A DNA stretch of 64,000 bases from Burkholderia anthina (GCF_001547525.1 NZ_CM003768.1:1984001-2048000), one strand, 5' to 3'; shown: positions 19,010-28,281, counted from the first letter of the stretch. The notes: generated from the sequence alone by a model not told the origin. Made by a program: numbers and translations.

Positions 19010-19459
19010 TTATTGCTTCAACGTCACGACCTCGCCCGTCAGCGCCGCGCCGGCGACGAACGCACCGGCACCGCACGTGTACTCGCTCGGACTGGAGCGC
19101 AACACGTTGCGATAGTTGCTCTTGATGCCGACCACCGCATTGCCGCCCTCCTTTCGCGCACGCGCCTGAAGCTCGATCACGGCCGACAGGAACACATGCT
19201 GGCACGCCGCGTCGTCGCTCTTGCCGAACGAATTGGTCTTCTTGTTGGTCGCAAACGTACCGTACGACTTGATCACGCGCGGATGCGGCTGATCGCCGAA
19301 ATAGAGCGCAACGCCGTCGTCGAGCTTTCCTTCCTCGCTCTTCAACGCGCTCTCGATCGGATAGTCGTTGATCGTATCCCGTGCGTATGCAGCCGAAGCC
19401 GCGAACGTCACGCCGAGCAGTACCAGTGCCATGCGATATTTCACGTATGCCCCCGTCAT
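19010..19459 (-). CDS. Small exported protein, paralogue of the next gene
   Basis: About 149 residues with a signal peptide (VLLGVTFAASAAYA cleavage). The mature part has VALYFGDQPHPRVIKSYG, GKSDDAACQHVFLSAVIELQARARKEGGNAVVGI and SEYTCGAGAFVAGAALTGEV. ATG 19459 overlaps the stop of the upstream gene (ATGA); a GTG at 19444 after GGGGG is an equally good start. Homologous small proteins are sometimes labelled excinuclease ATPase subunit in databases, which nothing in this sequence supports. The C-terminal GGNAVVGI pattern recalls RcsF-type envelope folds. It ends the main aryl polyene transcript, and an envelope role in pigment placement is only inferred. Confidence 0.75.
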   Translation of the reverse strand: MTGAYVKYRMALVLLGVTFAASAAYARDTINDYPIESALKSEEGKLDDGVALYFGDQPHPRVIKSYGTFATNKKTNSFGKSDDAACQHVFLSAVIELQARARKEGGNAVVGIKSNYRNVLRSSPSEYTCGAGAFVAGAALTGEVVTLKQ

Positions 19460-19878
19460 TGAGCGTTCAACTGCACGACGTCGCCTGACACGGCAATCGC
19501 GCCGGCACTGCCGCTCACGCCGCACGTATATTCGGTCGTCGAATTCGAGCGTTTTTCATGGAAACGCGTCGTCACGTTGATGACCGCATTCCCGCCGTGA
19601 TTCTTCGCATAGACACGAAGACGGCTCAGCGCTTCCGCCAGCGCCTGGTCGCACGTCGGCTGTTCACTTTCCACCCGGCGCACGCGCGCCGATTCAGAAC
19701 GCGGACCGATGCTGGTCTTGACCTCCGGATGCGGCTGCGCACCGAAATAAAGCGCGACACCGCTCGCGTCCGGTGCCATCGCCGCCGCCGGCAGAGGCAG
19801 CGAACGTACCACGGTGCCACACCCCGTCAACAACGATGTCACGACCAACATGCCGGCCAGATGTCGTTTGTGTTTCAT
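19456..19878 (-). CDS. Lipoprotein paralogue, envelope protein
   Basis: 140-residue predicted lipoprotein: lipobox Leu-Leu-Thr-Gly-Cys with Cys20. The mature domain parallels the next gene: [67 protein letters not shown]. Two conserved Cys (in PTCDQ and EYTCG) could form a disulfide. The pair probably arose by tandem duplication. It lies 32 nt after the last ketosynthase and overlaps its paralogue by 4 nt, so it is likely co-transcribed with the pigment genes. Function unknown. Confidence 0.78.
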   Translation of the reverse strand: MKHKRHLAGMLVVTSLLTGCGTVVRSLPLPAAAMAPDASGVALYFGAQPHPEVKTSIGPRSESARVRRVESEQPTCDQALAEALSRLRVYAKNHGGNAVINVTTRFHEKRSNSTTEYTCGVSGSAGAIAVSGDVVQLNAQ

Positions 19879-19910
19879 TGTTATCGTCCTCTCAGCTCAG
19901 TAAGTTCACT

Positions 19911-21152
19911 TCAATCGCCCTTCCAGGCGTCCAACAACACACTTGCGCAGCTCCCGCCGAATCCGAACGAAACCGACAGCGCGCGTTCGATCGTGAATTC
20001 GCGCGCGTCGCACACAAGCGGCATGCCGGCTATCGCCGGATCGGGTGCATCGTCAACGGCCGAGCCCGCGACGAAGCCGTCGCGCATCATCAGGATCGTA
20101 TAGATCGCTTCATGCGCACCGCTCGCGCCGAGCGGATGCCCCGTCATGCCTTTCGTCGATGAAAACGCCGGCACGTCGCCGCCGAATACGTCGCCGAGCG
20201 CCTTCAGCTCCTCGACGTCGCCGCGCTGTGTCGACGGCGCGTGCGTATTGACGTAGTCCGGACGCCGTTCGCCGCCGTTTTCGAGCGCGCCGCGCATCGC
20301 GCGCGCAATCCCCGGCGCATGCGGCATCGCCATACCGGCGTTGTCCGTGCATTGGCCGAACCCGCTGATCTCTGCGTAAATTCGCGCTCCCCGCGCGCGT
20401 GCATGCTCGAGCGATTCGAGCACGAGAATGCCCGCGCCAGACGCGATCACGAAACCATCCCTGTCAAGCGCATACGGACGCGACGCGCGGTCCGGCGTGT
20501 CGTTGAAACCGCTGGACAACACGCCCATCGCGTCGAACATCAACGTCATGTTGTCGTGCAGCGCCTCGCTTCCACCGGCCAGCACGATGTCCTGACACCC
20601 GGAGCGGATCAATTGCGTCGCCTGGCCAATCGCGAGCACCCCGCTCGTACAGGCGGACGACGGCGAGTACGACACGCCCTCGATGCCGAACAGTTGCGCG
20701 ACGCATGCCGACGCCGTGCTGCTCATCGCCTTCGGAACGACATAGGGCGGCGTCTTGTCGATGCCGCGATGGTGCGCGATCGTCATCGCGTCGTCGTAAT
20801 CGGCCATCGATCCGATGCCGGACCCCACGATCGCGCCCGCGCGCGGCGAACGGAGCATCCCGGTGTCGAGGCACGCGTCATCGAGCGCCGACATGGCCGC
20901 ATGAGCGGCAAAGCGTGCCGTGTCGCCCATGAAGCGTTCGTGCTTGCGTGCAAACCGCGCTGCCGGGGCGACGGACGCCACCCCGGCAACCTGGCTGCGA
21001 AAACCGCGCTGACGCCATGCGTCCACGCGGCTCACACCCGAACGCCCGGCGCGCAGCGCGGCCGATACTTCGTCAAGCGAATTACCGAGGCATGACACGA
21101 TGCCCAGACCCGTGACGACGACGCGCGCCGCCGCGCTGCTGCCCGCCGTCAT
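19911..21152 (-). CDS. Beta-ketoacyl-ACP synthase (third ketosynthase of the cluster)
   Basis: 413-residue FabF-like ketosynthase. Thiolase-fold signature with active-site Cys168 (SPSSACTSG) and the two histidines His304 and His339 (MTGHPLG). The first His motif is VNTHAPST instead of the usual NxHGTST, which is unusual. Start ATG 21152 overlaps the stop of the preceding ketosynthase (ATGA). It should carry out chain extension or a specialised condensation in aryl polyene assembly. The E. coli pathway, as I recall, needs the ApeO/ApeC pair plus ApeR; this appears to be an additional enzyme. Confidence 0.9.
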   Translation of the reverse strand: MTAGSSAAARVVVTGLGIVSCLGNSLDEVSAALRAGRSGVSRVDAWRQRGFRSQVAGVASVAPAARFARKHERFMGDTARFAAHAAMSALDDACLDTGMLRSPRAGAIVGSGIGSMADYDDAMTIAHHRGIDKTPPYVVPKAMSSTASACVAQLFGIEGVSYSPSSACTSGVLAIGQATQLIRSGCQDIVLAGGSEALHDNMTLMFDAMGVLSSGFNDTPDRASRPYALDRDGFVIASGAGILVLESLEHARARGARIYAEISGFGQCTDNAGMAMPHAPGIARAMRGALENGGERRPDYVNTHAPSTQRGDVEELKALGDVFGGDVPAFSSTKGMTGHPLGASGAHEAIYTILMMRDGFVAGSAVDDAPDPAIAGMPLVCDAREFTIERALSVSFGFGGSCASVLLDAWKGD

Positions 21153-22378
21153 GCGGCGACCCGCCGGAAGATCAGTGACGTGTTGATCCCGCCGAACGCG
21201 AAGTTGTTGCTCATCACGAATTCCGCTTCGATCCGCCGTGCGTCGCCGACGATGTAGTCGAGCGGCGCGCAGGCTGGATCGATCGTATCGAGATTGAGCG
21301 TCGGCACATACCAGTTGCGCTTCATCATCTCGATCGTCCACCACGCCTCGAGCGCACCACATGCGCCCAGCGTATGCCCCACATAGCTCTTAAGCGAGCT
21401 GATCGGCATGCGCTCGCCGAATACGGACGCCGTTGCATGACTTTCCGCCACGTCGCCCCTATCGGTCGACGTGCCGTGCGCGTTGACGTAGGCGATCGCA
21501 TCGGCATCGAGCGCCGCATCGCCCAGCGCGAGACGCATCGCGACCGCCATCGTCTCCGCGGTCGGCTGGGTGATGTGCGCGCCGTCGGAATTGCAGCCGA
21601 AACCGACGATCTCCGCATGGATCGTCGCGCCGCGCGCAATCGCGTGCTCGTATTCCTCGAGCACGAGCGTCGCCGCACCTTCCCCGACCACCAGCCCGTC
21701 GCGATCGGCATCGAACGGGCGCGGCGTCAGGTTCGCGGCATCGTTGCGCGTGCTCGTCGCGTACAGCGTATCGAACACCGCCACCGCGGGGCCGGACAAT
21801 TCCTCCGCGCCGCCCGCCAGCATCAGCGCCTGCTTGCCCGTCGCGATCGCCTCGTACGCGTAGCCAATCGCCTGGCTGCCGGACGCGCAGGCCGACGACG
21901 TCGGCACGATCCGACCTTTCAGATCCCAGAACAGGCTGACATTGACCGCCGTGGTGTGCGGCATCATCTGTACGTAGCTGTTCGACGTGACGTCGCGCAT
22001 CGAACCCGTCTCGATCATCGTGCCGAACGCGCGGATCGGCTCGACCGATCCCGATGACGACCCGTACGCGACACCCATCCGGCCGTCCCGGATCGACGGG
22101 TCGTCGCCCAGTCCCGCATCGGCCAGTGCCAGTTCGCTCGCGCGCACCGCGTACATCGACACGGGTCCCATCGAACGGGTCTTCTTGCGCGGATACGTGC
22201 GAGGCAGCTCGAACGCCGGCAGCGGGCATGCGAGTCGCGTATGCAGCGCTTCATAGCAGTCCCATCCCGGCATGTACCGCACCGCATTGCGCCCGTCGCG
22301 CAGGCGCGCCTCGATTTCCGCCCAGCTTTGACCGAAGGCGGTCACGCCGCCCATCCCCGTCACGACCACTCGCTTCAT
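21149..22378 (-). CDS. Beta-ketoacyl-ACP synthase (ApeR-like position)
   Basis: 409-residue FabF-type ketosynthase with full catalytic triad: Cys164 (TSSACASGSQA), His301 (VNAHGTSTDRGD) and His335 (YVGHTLGACGA), and the C-terminal NNFAFGGINTSLIF. Start ATG 22378 overlaps the ketoreductase stop by 1 nt (TGATG). Its place after the dehydratase and ketoreductase corresponds to ApeR in aryl polyene clusters, a homodimeric ketosynthase that starts or supports chain growth; this assignment is by order and family. Overlaps the next ketosynthase by 4 nt. Confidence 0.92.
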   Translation of the reverse strand: MKRVVVTGMGGVTAFGQSWAEIEARLRDGRNAVRYMPGWDCYEALHTRLACPLPAFELPRTYPRKKTRSMGPVSMYAVRASELALADAGLGDDPSIRDGRMGVAYGSSSGSVEPIRAFGTMIETGSMRDVTSNSYVQMMPHTTAVNVSLFWDLKGRIVPTSSACASGSQAIGYAYEAIATGKQALMLAGGAEELSGPAVAVFDTLYATSTRNDAANLTPRPFDADRDGLVVGEGAATLVLEEYEHAIARGATIHAEIVGFGCNSDGAHITQPTAETMAVAMRLALGDAALDADAIAYVNAHGTSTDRGDVAESHATASVFGERMPISSLKSYVGHTLGACGALEAWWTIEMMKRNWYVPTLNLDTIDPACAPLDYIVGDARRIEAEFVMSNNFAFGGINTSLIFRRVAA

Positions 22379-23103
22379 CACACCATCCCGCCGTTGACGC
22401 CGATCACTTGCCGGGTGACGTAGGTCGCCGCATCCGACATCAGGAAACCCACCACCGCCGCGACTTCGTCGGGCCGGCCGACGCGCCCCATCGGTACCGT
22501 CTTCAATGCATGTTCCAGCGGCACGTCGTCGAGCATGCCGGTATCGACCAGCCCGGGCGCGACGCAATTGACCGTGATCTTTCGCGATGCCAGTTCGATG
22601 GCCAGCGCCTTGGTCGCGCCGATCAGGCCGGCCTTCGCGGCGCTGTAATTGACCTGGCCGCGATTGCCCATCACGCCCGACACGGACGCGATCGTCACGA
22701 TCCGGCCACCGCCGCGCAGACGCACCATCGGCATGGTCAGCGGATGAACGACGTTGTAGAACGCATCCAGCCCGGTTTCGATCACGATGTCCCAGTCCTC
22801 CTCGGACAGCGCCGGAAATGCGCCATCCCGCGTCACGCCCGCGCTGCAGACGATCCCGTAGTACGCGCCGTGCGCGTCGACGTCGGCCTCCAGTTCACGC
22901 CGGCAAACCGCGCGATCGCGCACGTCGAACTGCAGCACGCTTGCCGTACCGCCCTGCGCGCGAATCGTCGCGGCGACGCTTTCCGCGTCGTCGCGGCCGG
23001 CGCGGCAATGAACCGTCACGGCGAAACCGTCGGATGCCAAGCGCAGTGCCACGGCGCGGCCGATGCCGCGGCTCGCCCCTGTCACGAGAACTCGCCGAGT
23101 CAT
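22378..23103 (-). CDS. 3-oxoacyl-ACP reductase (FabG-type, ApeQ-like)
   Basis: 241-residue short-chain dehydrogenase that reduces the 3-keto group of the growing polyene-ACP. NADPH motif TGASRGIG (8-15), Asn117, Ser140, Tyr153 and Lys157 of the YxxxK motif (VNYSAAKAG), and C-terminal VIGVNGGMV as in FabG. One deviation: the usual NNAG motif reads CSAG (86-89). Start ATG 23103 overlaps the dehydratase stop (ATGA). Position and family match ApeQ of characterised aryl polyene clusters. Confidence 0.92.
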   Translation of the reverse strand: MTRRVLVTGASRGIGRAVALRLASDGFAVTVHCRAGRDDAESVAATIRAQGGTASVLQFDVRDRAVCRRELEADVDAHGAYYGIVCSAGVTRDGAFPALSEEDWDIVIETGLDAFYNVVHPLTMPMVRLRGGGRIVTIASVSGVMGNRGQVNYSAAKAGLIGATKALAIELASRKITVNCVAPGLVDTGMLDDVPLEHALKTVPMGRVGRPDEVAAVVGFLMSDAATYVTRQVIGVNGGMV

Positions 23104-23603
23104 GAATTGAAACTCCCTTGGATAAAAGTCTGAAAATCGCTCGGTTGGTACACCTTGACGACGGCTTCGGCGCAGCACTCGCCTTCGGCATGGATCGCGC
23201 ACTCGTACGCGCCGTGCCCCTCGTCGCCGCGCAACAGTTCCCGCGCGACGATGCGCAGCGCCGTATCCGTGCGGAACGCGGTGCGATGCGCGACATAGCG
23301 GTTCGCGCCGAGCAACACGCCCGGCTTCGCCCGGCCGCCCGCATGCGCGGCGAGCAGACCGACGTGCGCGGCGATCGCCTGCGCCATCAGCTCGATACCG
23401 ATCCACGCCGGCATCGCACCGCTGTCGTCGGCGTACCACGCATCGCTGCGCGCGACTGCGCTCACCTCGATGCCGGTTTCCGAGCAGCGCTCGATCGAGT
23501 CGAGCAGCAGCATCGTGCCGCGATGCGGCAACACGTCGCGCACGTCGCCGACAGGAATATCCGCGCCGCCGTGCAGCGGGTCGGTCAATGGTCCGGCTTG
23601 CAT
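23100..23603 (-). CDS. Hotdog 3-hydroxyacyl-ACP dehydratase (ApeP-like)
   Basis: 167-residue FabA/FabZ-like hotdog protein: VLPHRGTMLLLDSI contains the catalytic His, and PAWIGIELMAQAIAAHVGL carries the acidic partner Glu of the helix. It should dehydrate 3-hydroxyacyl-ACP to the enoyl form, giving conjugated double bonds because no enoyl reductase is present in the cluster. One nucleotide separates it from the upstream ketosynthase stop. It may act together with the dehydratase domain fused to the acyl ligase, as reported for the ApeI/ApeP pair. Confidence 0.88.
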   Translation of the reverse strand: MQAGPLTDPLHGGADIPVGDVRDVLPHRGTMLLLDSIERCSETGIEVSAVARSDAWYADDSGAMPAWIGIELMAQAIAAHVGLLAAHAGGRAKPGVLLGANRYVAHRTAFRTDTALRIVARELLRGDEGHGAYECAIHAEGECCAEAVVKVYQPSDFQTFIQGSFNS

Positions 23604-23604
23604 G

Positions 23605-24792
23605 TCAGGTTCCCAGAATCAGGCTGGCATTGCTGCCGCCGAAAGCGAACGAATTACTCATCACGTAACGTCCGGTTGCATCGCCGGCGAGACGGCGCTC
23701 GCTGTCGACAAGGTCGAGTGCCGGCAGCGCCGGATCGTGCTCGCCGTCCCAGACGTGCGCCGGCAGCGCGATCCCGCCAGCCAGCGTCAGCCAGCCGAAT
23801 CCGAGCTCGGTCGCGCCTGCCGCGCCGAGCATGTGGCCCGTCAGCGGCTTGGTCCCGCTTACCGGCACGCCGTGCGGAAACACGCGAGCGGTTACGTTCG
23901 CTTCCATCTCGTCGTTCAGCCGCGTCGCCGTCGCATGCAGGTTCACGTAACCGATCGCGGACGCAGCCACACCCGCGTCCGCCAGCGCGGCGCGCAACGC
24001 GTCCTCGGCGCCGTAACCCGCCGGATCCGGCGCCGAGATGTGATGCGCGTCGCTCGACTCGCCGACGCCGGCCAGGCGAACCGCCGCTTCGTCGCGGCTC
24101 ATCACGAATAGCGCGGCGCCTTCGCCGATATTGATACCGCACCGGTTCCGGCTCATCGGATTGGTCCGGCCCGGGCTGACCGATTCAAGCGATGCGAAAC
24201 CCTGCAACGTCAACTCGCACAGCGAATCCGCACCGCCGACGACGACCGCATCGCACAGCTTCAGCCGCAGCAGGCGGCGCGCGGCCGCGAACGCCTTCGC
24301 GCTCGACGTGCAGGCCGTCGACAGCGTATAGGCCGGCCCGCTGACACCGAGCACGGCCCGCACGAACGGCGCCGCCGTGCCGATTTCCATCTGTCGATAG
24401 TCGAATCCGGCGGGTGTCGCGCCGGTCGCGGCACGCGCGGCAAACGCCTGTTCCGCGGCCTGAATACCGGACGTACTCGTGCCGATCACGACCCCGACCC
24501 GGCGCGGACCATGGCGCTCGATCGCGGCGTCGATCGCTGATTCGATCTGCGCGAGCGCGGCGAGCAACAGCCGGTTGTTCCGGCAGTCGAAATGCGCGAG
24601 CGCGTCAGGCGGCGCGATGTCGAGCGCAGACCGTACTTGCCCGACCCAGCCGCCGGCGGGAACGTCGGTACGCGGCGCCATGCCCGCTGCGACGCCCGCG
24701 CGCAATGCGTCGACGATCGCTTCGGTCGTGGCGCCAAGCGCGTTGATCATGCCGGGCGCGGACAGGTAGACCGGCGTCTGTTTCGAATTCAT
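23605..24792 (-). CDS. Beta-ketoacyl-ACP synthase (ApeO-like)
   Basis: 395-residue ketosynthase with Cys161 (STACTSSAKAF), His286 (VNLHATATR) and His320 (PLTGHMLGAAG), and C-terminal NSFAFGGSNASLILG. The NLHATAT box replaces NxHGTST, a feature I associate with the ApeO branch. It should form the elongating heterodimer with the short ketosynthase-like protein at 35207-35902. ATG 24792 overlaps the MMPL exporter stop by 4 nt. Frame, length and motifs are intact. Confidence 0.9.
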   Translation of the reverse strand: MNSKQTPVYLSAPGMINALGATTEAIVDALRAGVAAGMAPRTDVPAGGWVGQVRSALDIAPPDALAHFDCRNNRLLLAALAQIESAIDAAIERHGPRRVGVVIGTSTSGIQAAEQAFAARAATGATPAGFDYRQMEIGTAAPFVRAVLGVSGPAYTLSTACTSSAKAFAAARRLLRLKLCDAVVVGGADSLCELTLQGFASLESVSPGRTNPMSRNRCGINIGEGAALFVMSRDEAAVRLAGVGESSDAHHISAPDPAGYGAEDALRAALADAGVAASAIGYVNLHATATRLNDEMEANVTARVFPHGVPVSGTKPLTGHMLGAAGATELGFGWLTLAGGIALPAHVWDGEHDPALPALDLVDSERRLAGDATGRYVMSNSFAFGGSNASLILGT

Positions 24793-27197
24793 GCGCGACA
24801 CTCCTTCGCGGATGGCGTGGCGAGCGGTGCGAACAGCACGGAAAATACGATGCCCATCGCGAGCGTCGTGCCGAAGCTGCGTAGCGCGGGCATCGCGCTC
24901 GCGCCGAGCATGCCGAACGACAGCAACGTCGTGGCCGCCGACAGCAGCACGCCGGTCCACACGGCGCCGATCCCGGCCTGGTCGCGCAGGCATCCTTCGC
25001 GGAGGAACACGGCGTAATTGGCGCCCACGCCGAGCACCAGCATCAGTGCAAGCCAGTTGAACAGCGTGAGCGGCGCCCGCGCATAGCCGAACGCAGCCAG
25101 CGTCAACGCGATGGCGAACACGACCGGCAACGTCGTCGCGATGCCGCCGCGCACGCCGTATCGCCACATCAGCAGGGCGGCGACCACGACCAATGCGCCG
25201 ATCAACCACAGGCCGCTGTCGACACGATATGCGCCGAACAGATTCGACACGCTCGCGGCCTTGTCGACCCACGATACGCCCGGCAGCGTGCGCGCGAGGC
25301 CCGCGAACGTCACCGCGTTCGTCGCGTCGACCCGTTCCGGAATCGCCAGTGCGGCATCGACAGGACCGGCGCCACCGTCCACGCGCCCGAGCCATAGATG
25401 CCGGAACGGCGCCGACCAGCGTGCCGCCAGCCAGCTGTCGACCGACAGCGTCGCCCGAGCATCGCGGAAAAATGCCTGAATCCATGCGTCGGCAACGTCG
25501 TCGCGGAAACCCGCTTTCGCGAGCGTCTCGCGCAGCGCAGCGACATCGGCAAACACGCGCGTGTCGAGCACGGTGCGGTTATGTGCTTGTTGCTTCGCCG
25601 ACGGCACGAACGTCGCGATCGACTGGATGCGGCCAAGCTGCTGCCGATCGAGCGCCCGAACCAGCGCCTCCGAGCGCTCGAGTACCTCTTCCTGCGACGC
25701 ACCCTGGATGACGAAGAACTGTGCCGTATTCGCCAGTCCGACCGCCGCCCGGATATTGGCTTCCTGCCGAGCGAGACTCGCATCGCGCTGAACCAGCAGA
25801 TGAATGTCGTCATCGCTCTTCAAGCGCGCCCAACCCGGAATCGCGACCAGCGCAACGAGCACCGCGGCAGCCACGGCGCGCCGGCCCGCGAGCAACGACT
25901 GCCATCCGCCCAGCAGGCGCGCGGCGCCCGAGAAAAGCCGGGACGGCACGCGCCGCGGCGCCTGCGTCAGCATGAGCGGCAGGAAGCCGGTCACGGCGGC
26001 GAATGCACAGACGATCCCGACGATCGCAAAGCACGCGATCTGCTTGAGCGCCGGGAACGGCACCCACATCAGGATCGCGTAACCGAGCAGGCTCGTCGCC
26101 AGCGCCACCGCGAGCGCCGGCCGCACCGCCGCCGCGCCGCGCCGCGCTTCCCACTGCCGCCCTGCGGACAGGTACGCGACGAAATACTGGATCGAATAAT
26201 CGACGGCCTCGCCGATCAGGCTCACGCCGAACACCAGCGTCAGCAGGTGCAGCTTGCCGAATACGAGCAGCGTCGCCGCCAGCGCGCAGACGATGCCGAA
26301 CGCCGTCGACGCAAATGCGAGCACCAGCAGACGCGGCGAACGGAATACGCCCATCAGCAGCAGCGCGATGCCCGCCAGCGACACGGCGCCGATCACGTGC
26401 ACGTCGCGCTCCGCGCTGGCGCGTGCGGCTTCCGCATAAAACACCGCGCCGGCCCGGTCGACGCGAACGCCGCGAAAATCCGTCGCCAGCGCTCGCTCAG
26501 CATCCGCCGTCGCGACACGAACCGCGTGCTGGACCTTGGATTCATAGGCCGAGCCCGGCAGCGACGTCATCACGAGCACGCCGGTTTCCGCATCGCGATG
26601 GGACACCAGCATGCCGTCTTCGAGCGACAGATTCGATGTGCCGAGCGGCAGTTCGCCGAGCCAGTGCTGCAGCCAGCCGAACGGATCGTCGGCCACGGAG
26701 GTCTGCAGACCCTCTCCCGGCGGCGCATAGAGCCGCCGGGCCAGCCGTTCGCCGAGCGCGGCGTCGCCTTGTTCGAGGGACCGGCGATCCGCGTCCGTGA
26801 GCAGGCCAAAACGGGCCGGCAGGTAGGTGGCCGCGATCTGCGACAGGTCGAACGGCGGCACCTCGACAGTCACCGAACGAAATGCGCCGCTCGCGCCGAG
26901 CCGCGCGCCAAACTGCTTCGCGGCGGCCTTCGCTCGGGCAGCGTCCCGGTCAGTCACCAGGTAGACGGTGCGATTGCCGAGCGCATCGCCCAGCATGTCG
27001 ACGGCGCGTTCGGCAACCGGGTTCGCCTCGGTGGCCGGCAGCAATGCGAGCAGGTTCGTCTGCAGCGGCGCCGGCCCGCTGAATCGCCACAGGATGATCG
27101 CGACGGCCGCCAGCGTGACGAGCAGCCACGCGACGCACTGCACGCGCCGCCGGGCTCGTTCTTCCGCCACGCCGATCACGTCGCGCGCCGGGTTCAT
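24789..27197 (-). CDS. MMPL/RND-type exporter of the aryl polyene cluster
   Basis: 802-residue inner-membrane transporter with the MMPL architecture: helix 1 at about residues 20-38, a large periplasmic domain, a six-helix bundle (about 245-420) with GEAVDYSIQYFVAYLSAG in helix 4, a second periplasmic domain, and a second bundle near the C-terminus with GVGANYAVFLREG. The paired Gly-Asp/Asn-Tyr motifs are family-typical. Such exporters (ApeM by position) are thought to move the pigment or its lipid precursor to the outer membrane. ATG 27197 overlaps the LolA-like stop by 1 nt; a GTG 18 nt upstream is less likely. Confidence 0.9.
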   Translation of the reverse strand: MNPARDVIGVAEERARRRVQCVAWLLVTLAAVAIILWRFSGPAPLQTNLLALLPATEANPVAERAVDMLGDALGNRTVYLVTDRDAARAKAAAKQFGARLGASGAFRSVTVEVPPFDLSQIAATYLPARFGLLTDADRRSLEQGDAALGERLARRLYAPPGEGLQTSVADDPFGWLQHWLGELPLGTSNLSLEDGMLVSHRDAETGVLVMTSLPGSAYESKVQHAVRVATADAERALATDFRGVRVDRAGAVFYAEAARASAERDVHVIGAVSLAGIALLLMGVFRSPRLLVLAFASTAFGIVCALAATLLVFGKLHLLTLVFGVSLIGEAVDYSIQYFVAYLSAGRQWEARRGAAAVRPALAVALATSLLGYAILMWVPFPALKQIACFAIVGIVCAFAAVTGFLPLMLTQAPRRVPSRLFSGAARLLGGWQSLLAGRRAVAAAVLVALVAIPGWARLKSDDDIHLLVQRDASLARQEANIRAAVGLANTAQFFVIQGASQEEVLERSEALVRALDRQQLGRIQSIATFVPSAKQQAHNRTVLDTRVFADVAALRETLAKAGFRDDVADAWIQAFFRDARATLSVDSWLAARWSAPFRHLWLGRVDGGAGPVDAALAIPERVDATNAVTFAGLARTLPGVSWVDKAASVSNLFGAYRVDSGLWLIGALVVVAALLMWRYGVRGGIATTLPVVFAIALTLAAFGYARAPLTLFNWLALMLVLGVGANYAVFLREGCLRDQAGIGAVWTGVLLSAATTLLSFGMLGASAMPALRSFGTTLAMGIVFSVLFAPLATPSAKECRA

Positions 27198-27862
27198 CAA
27201 CGCGCCTCCAGCCACGCGCGCTCGGCAGGCGTGGGCGCATCGACCGGCGTCGTCCGCCCGAACTCGAGCACGGTCACGTTGCCGTTCGCGAACGTCATGT
27301 CGAGCCGGCCGAGATAGGCGCCGCCGCGCATTTCGAGCGTGCGGATCGCCTGGGCGAGCTGCGGCTGATTCGGTCGCAGGACCATTCGCCAGCGCTCCGG
27401 CGTGCCGCTCGCATCGACGTCGAATTGCGCGTACAGCGCGGACAGGTCGCCGCCCAGCATGTCGCGCATCATGCGCGACACCTGTGCGACGCCACGGCCG
27501 CCACCACCGGACGCGACGAGGCGCCCGTCCGCGCCCACCTCGCGCACGCCGCCGTCGGTGATCACATAAGTGGCCTTGTAGGGCGTCTCGATTCGCCAGA
27601 TGACGCCCGACCTGCGATCGAACAACATCGATCCGGTGCTGACGAGCGGCTGCTTCATCGCGGACAGCGTCTGGGTCTGCCGAAAATCCGCGCGTATCGC
27701 GCCGACCCGCGCCAGCCGCATCGCGATGTCGGACACGAGCGCGGCATTTTCCGGCCGGGTCGCGACGGCCGGCGCCGGGGCGGCCATCGCGTCACCGCCG
27801 GCGAGCGCCGCGCATGTGCCGAACACCGCCAACAGTCGTCTCCAATGCGGATTCAGGCCCAT
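27197..27862 (-). CDS. LolA-like periplasmic lipid carrier (ApeL-like)
   Basis: 221-residue outer-membrane lipoprotein carrier-type protein. Signal peptide ends near AMA-AP (residue about 27). The mature part has VGAIRADFRQTQTLSAMKQPLVSTG and GVIWRIETPYKATYVIT, the LolA-like start of the half-barrel. It overlaps the thioesterase gene by 10 nt. In aryl polyene clusters a LolA-like protein sits beside the MMPL exporter and is thought to ferry the acylated pigment across the periplasm. The substrate is inferred from that context. Confidence 0.85.
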   Translation of the reverse strand: MGLNPHWRRLLAVFGTCAALAGGDAMAAPAPAVATRPENAALVSDIAMRLARVGAIRADFRQTQTLSAMKQPLVSTGSMLFDRRSGVIWRIETPYKATYVITDGGVREVGADGRLVASGGGGRGVAQVSRMMRDMLGGDLSALYAQFDVDASGTPERWRMVLRPNQPQLAQAIRTLEMRGGAYLGRLDMTFANGNVTVLEFGRTTPVDAPTPAERAWLEAR

Positions 27863-28281
27863 TGCGCATGCACCCTTTCGATCAAGGCCGGCGGCGCCAC
27901 GAACTGAAGTTCGCGTGTCGTCGCATCGACAGCCAGTTGCACCGTATATCCCTTCGTCAAACGCTCGCCGGAGGCCGCGTCGACGATTTCGTAACCGATC
28001 TTCAGCCGGTTCTCGAATTCGAGCAGCGTCGCACGTACATCGAGCTGCTGGCTGTAATGGGCCGGGCGAACGTACTTCAGATGTGCCTCCACGACCGGCC
28101 ACATGTAGCCCGACGCCAGCATTGCCGGATAGTCGTAGTCGATCATGCGCAGCAATGCCGCGCGGCTGCTTTCGAAGTACTTCAGGTAATGACCGTGCCA
28201 GCAGACGTTCATCGCGTCGACATCGTGAAACAGGACCTCGACGCGAGCCGTCGCGGTCAGCGGCGGACGAGATGCGTTCAT
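27853..28281 (-). CDS. Hotdog acyl thioesterase (ApeK-like)
   Basis: 142-residue 4-hydroxybenzoyl-CoA thioesterase-type hotdog protein: VEVLFHDVDAMNVCWHGHYLKYFESSR carries the conserved Asp and aromatic/His signature, followed by KYVRPAHYSQQLDVRATL. It would release or proofread acyl-ACP/CoA intermediates of polyene synthesis. ATG 28281 overlaps the ammonia-lyase stop (ATGA). Size is normal for the family. Confidence 0.87.
   Translation of the reverse strand: MNASRPPLTATARVEVLFHDVDAMNVCWHGHYLKYFESSRAALLRMIDYDYPAMLASGYMWPVVEAHLKYVRPAHYSQQLDVRATLLEFENRLKIGYEIVDAASGERLTKGYTVQLAVDATTRELQFVAPPALIERVHAQWA

Noticed and set aside
19010..19459. Excinuclease ATPase subunit annotation for the small protein
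   Set aside because: No ATPase motifs; it is a 15-kDa exported protein, so the label would be an error.
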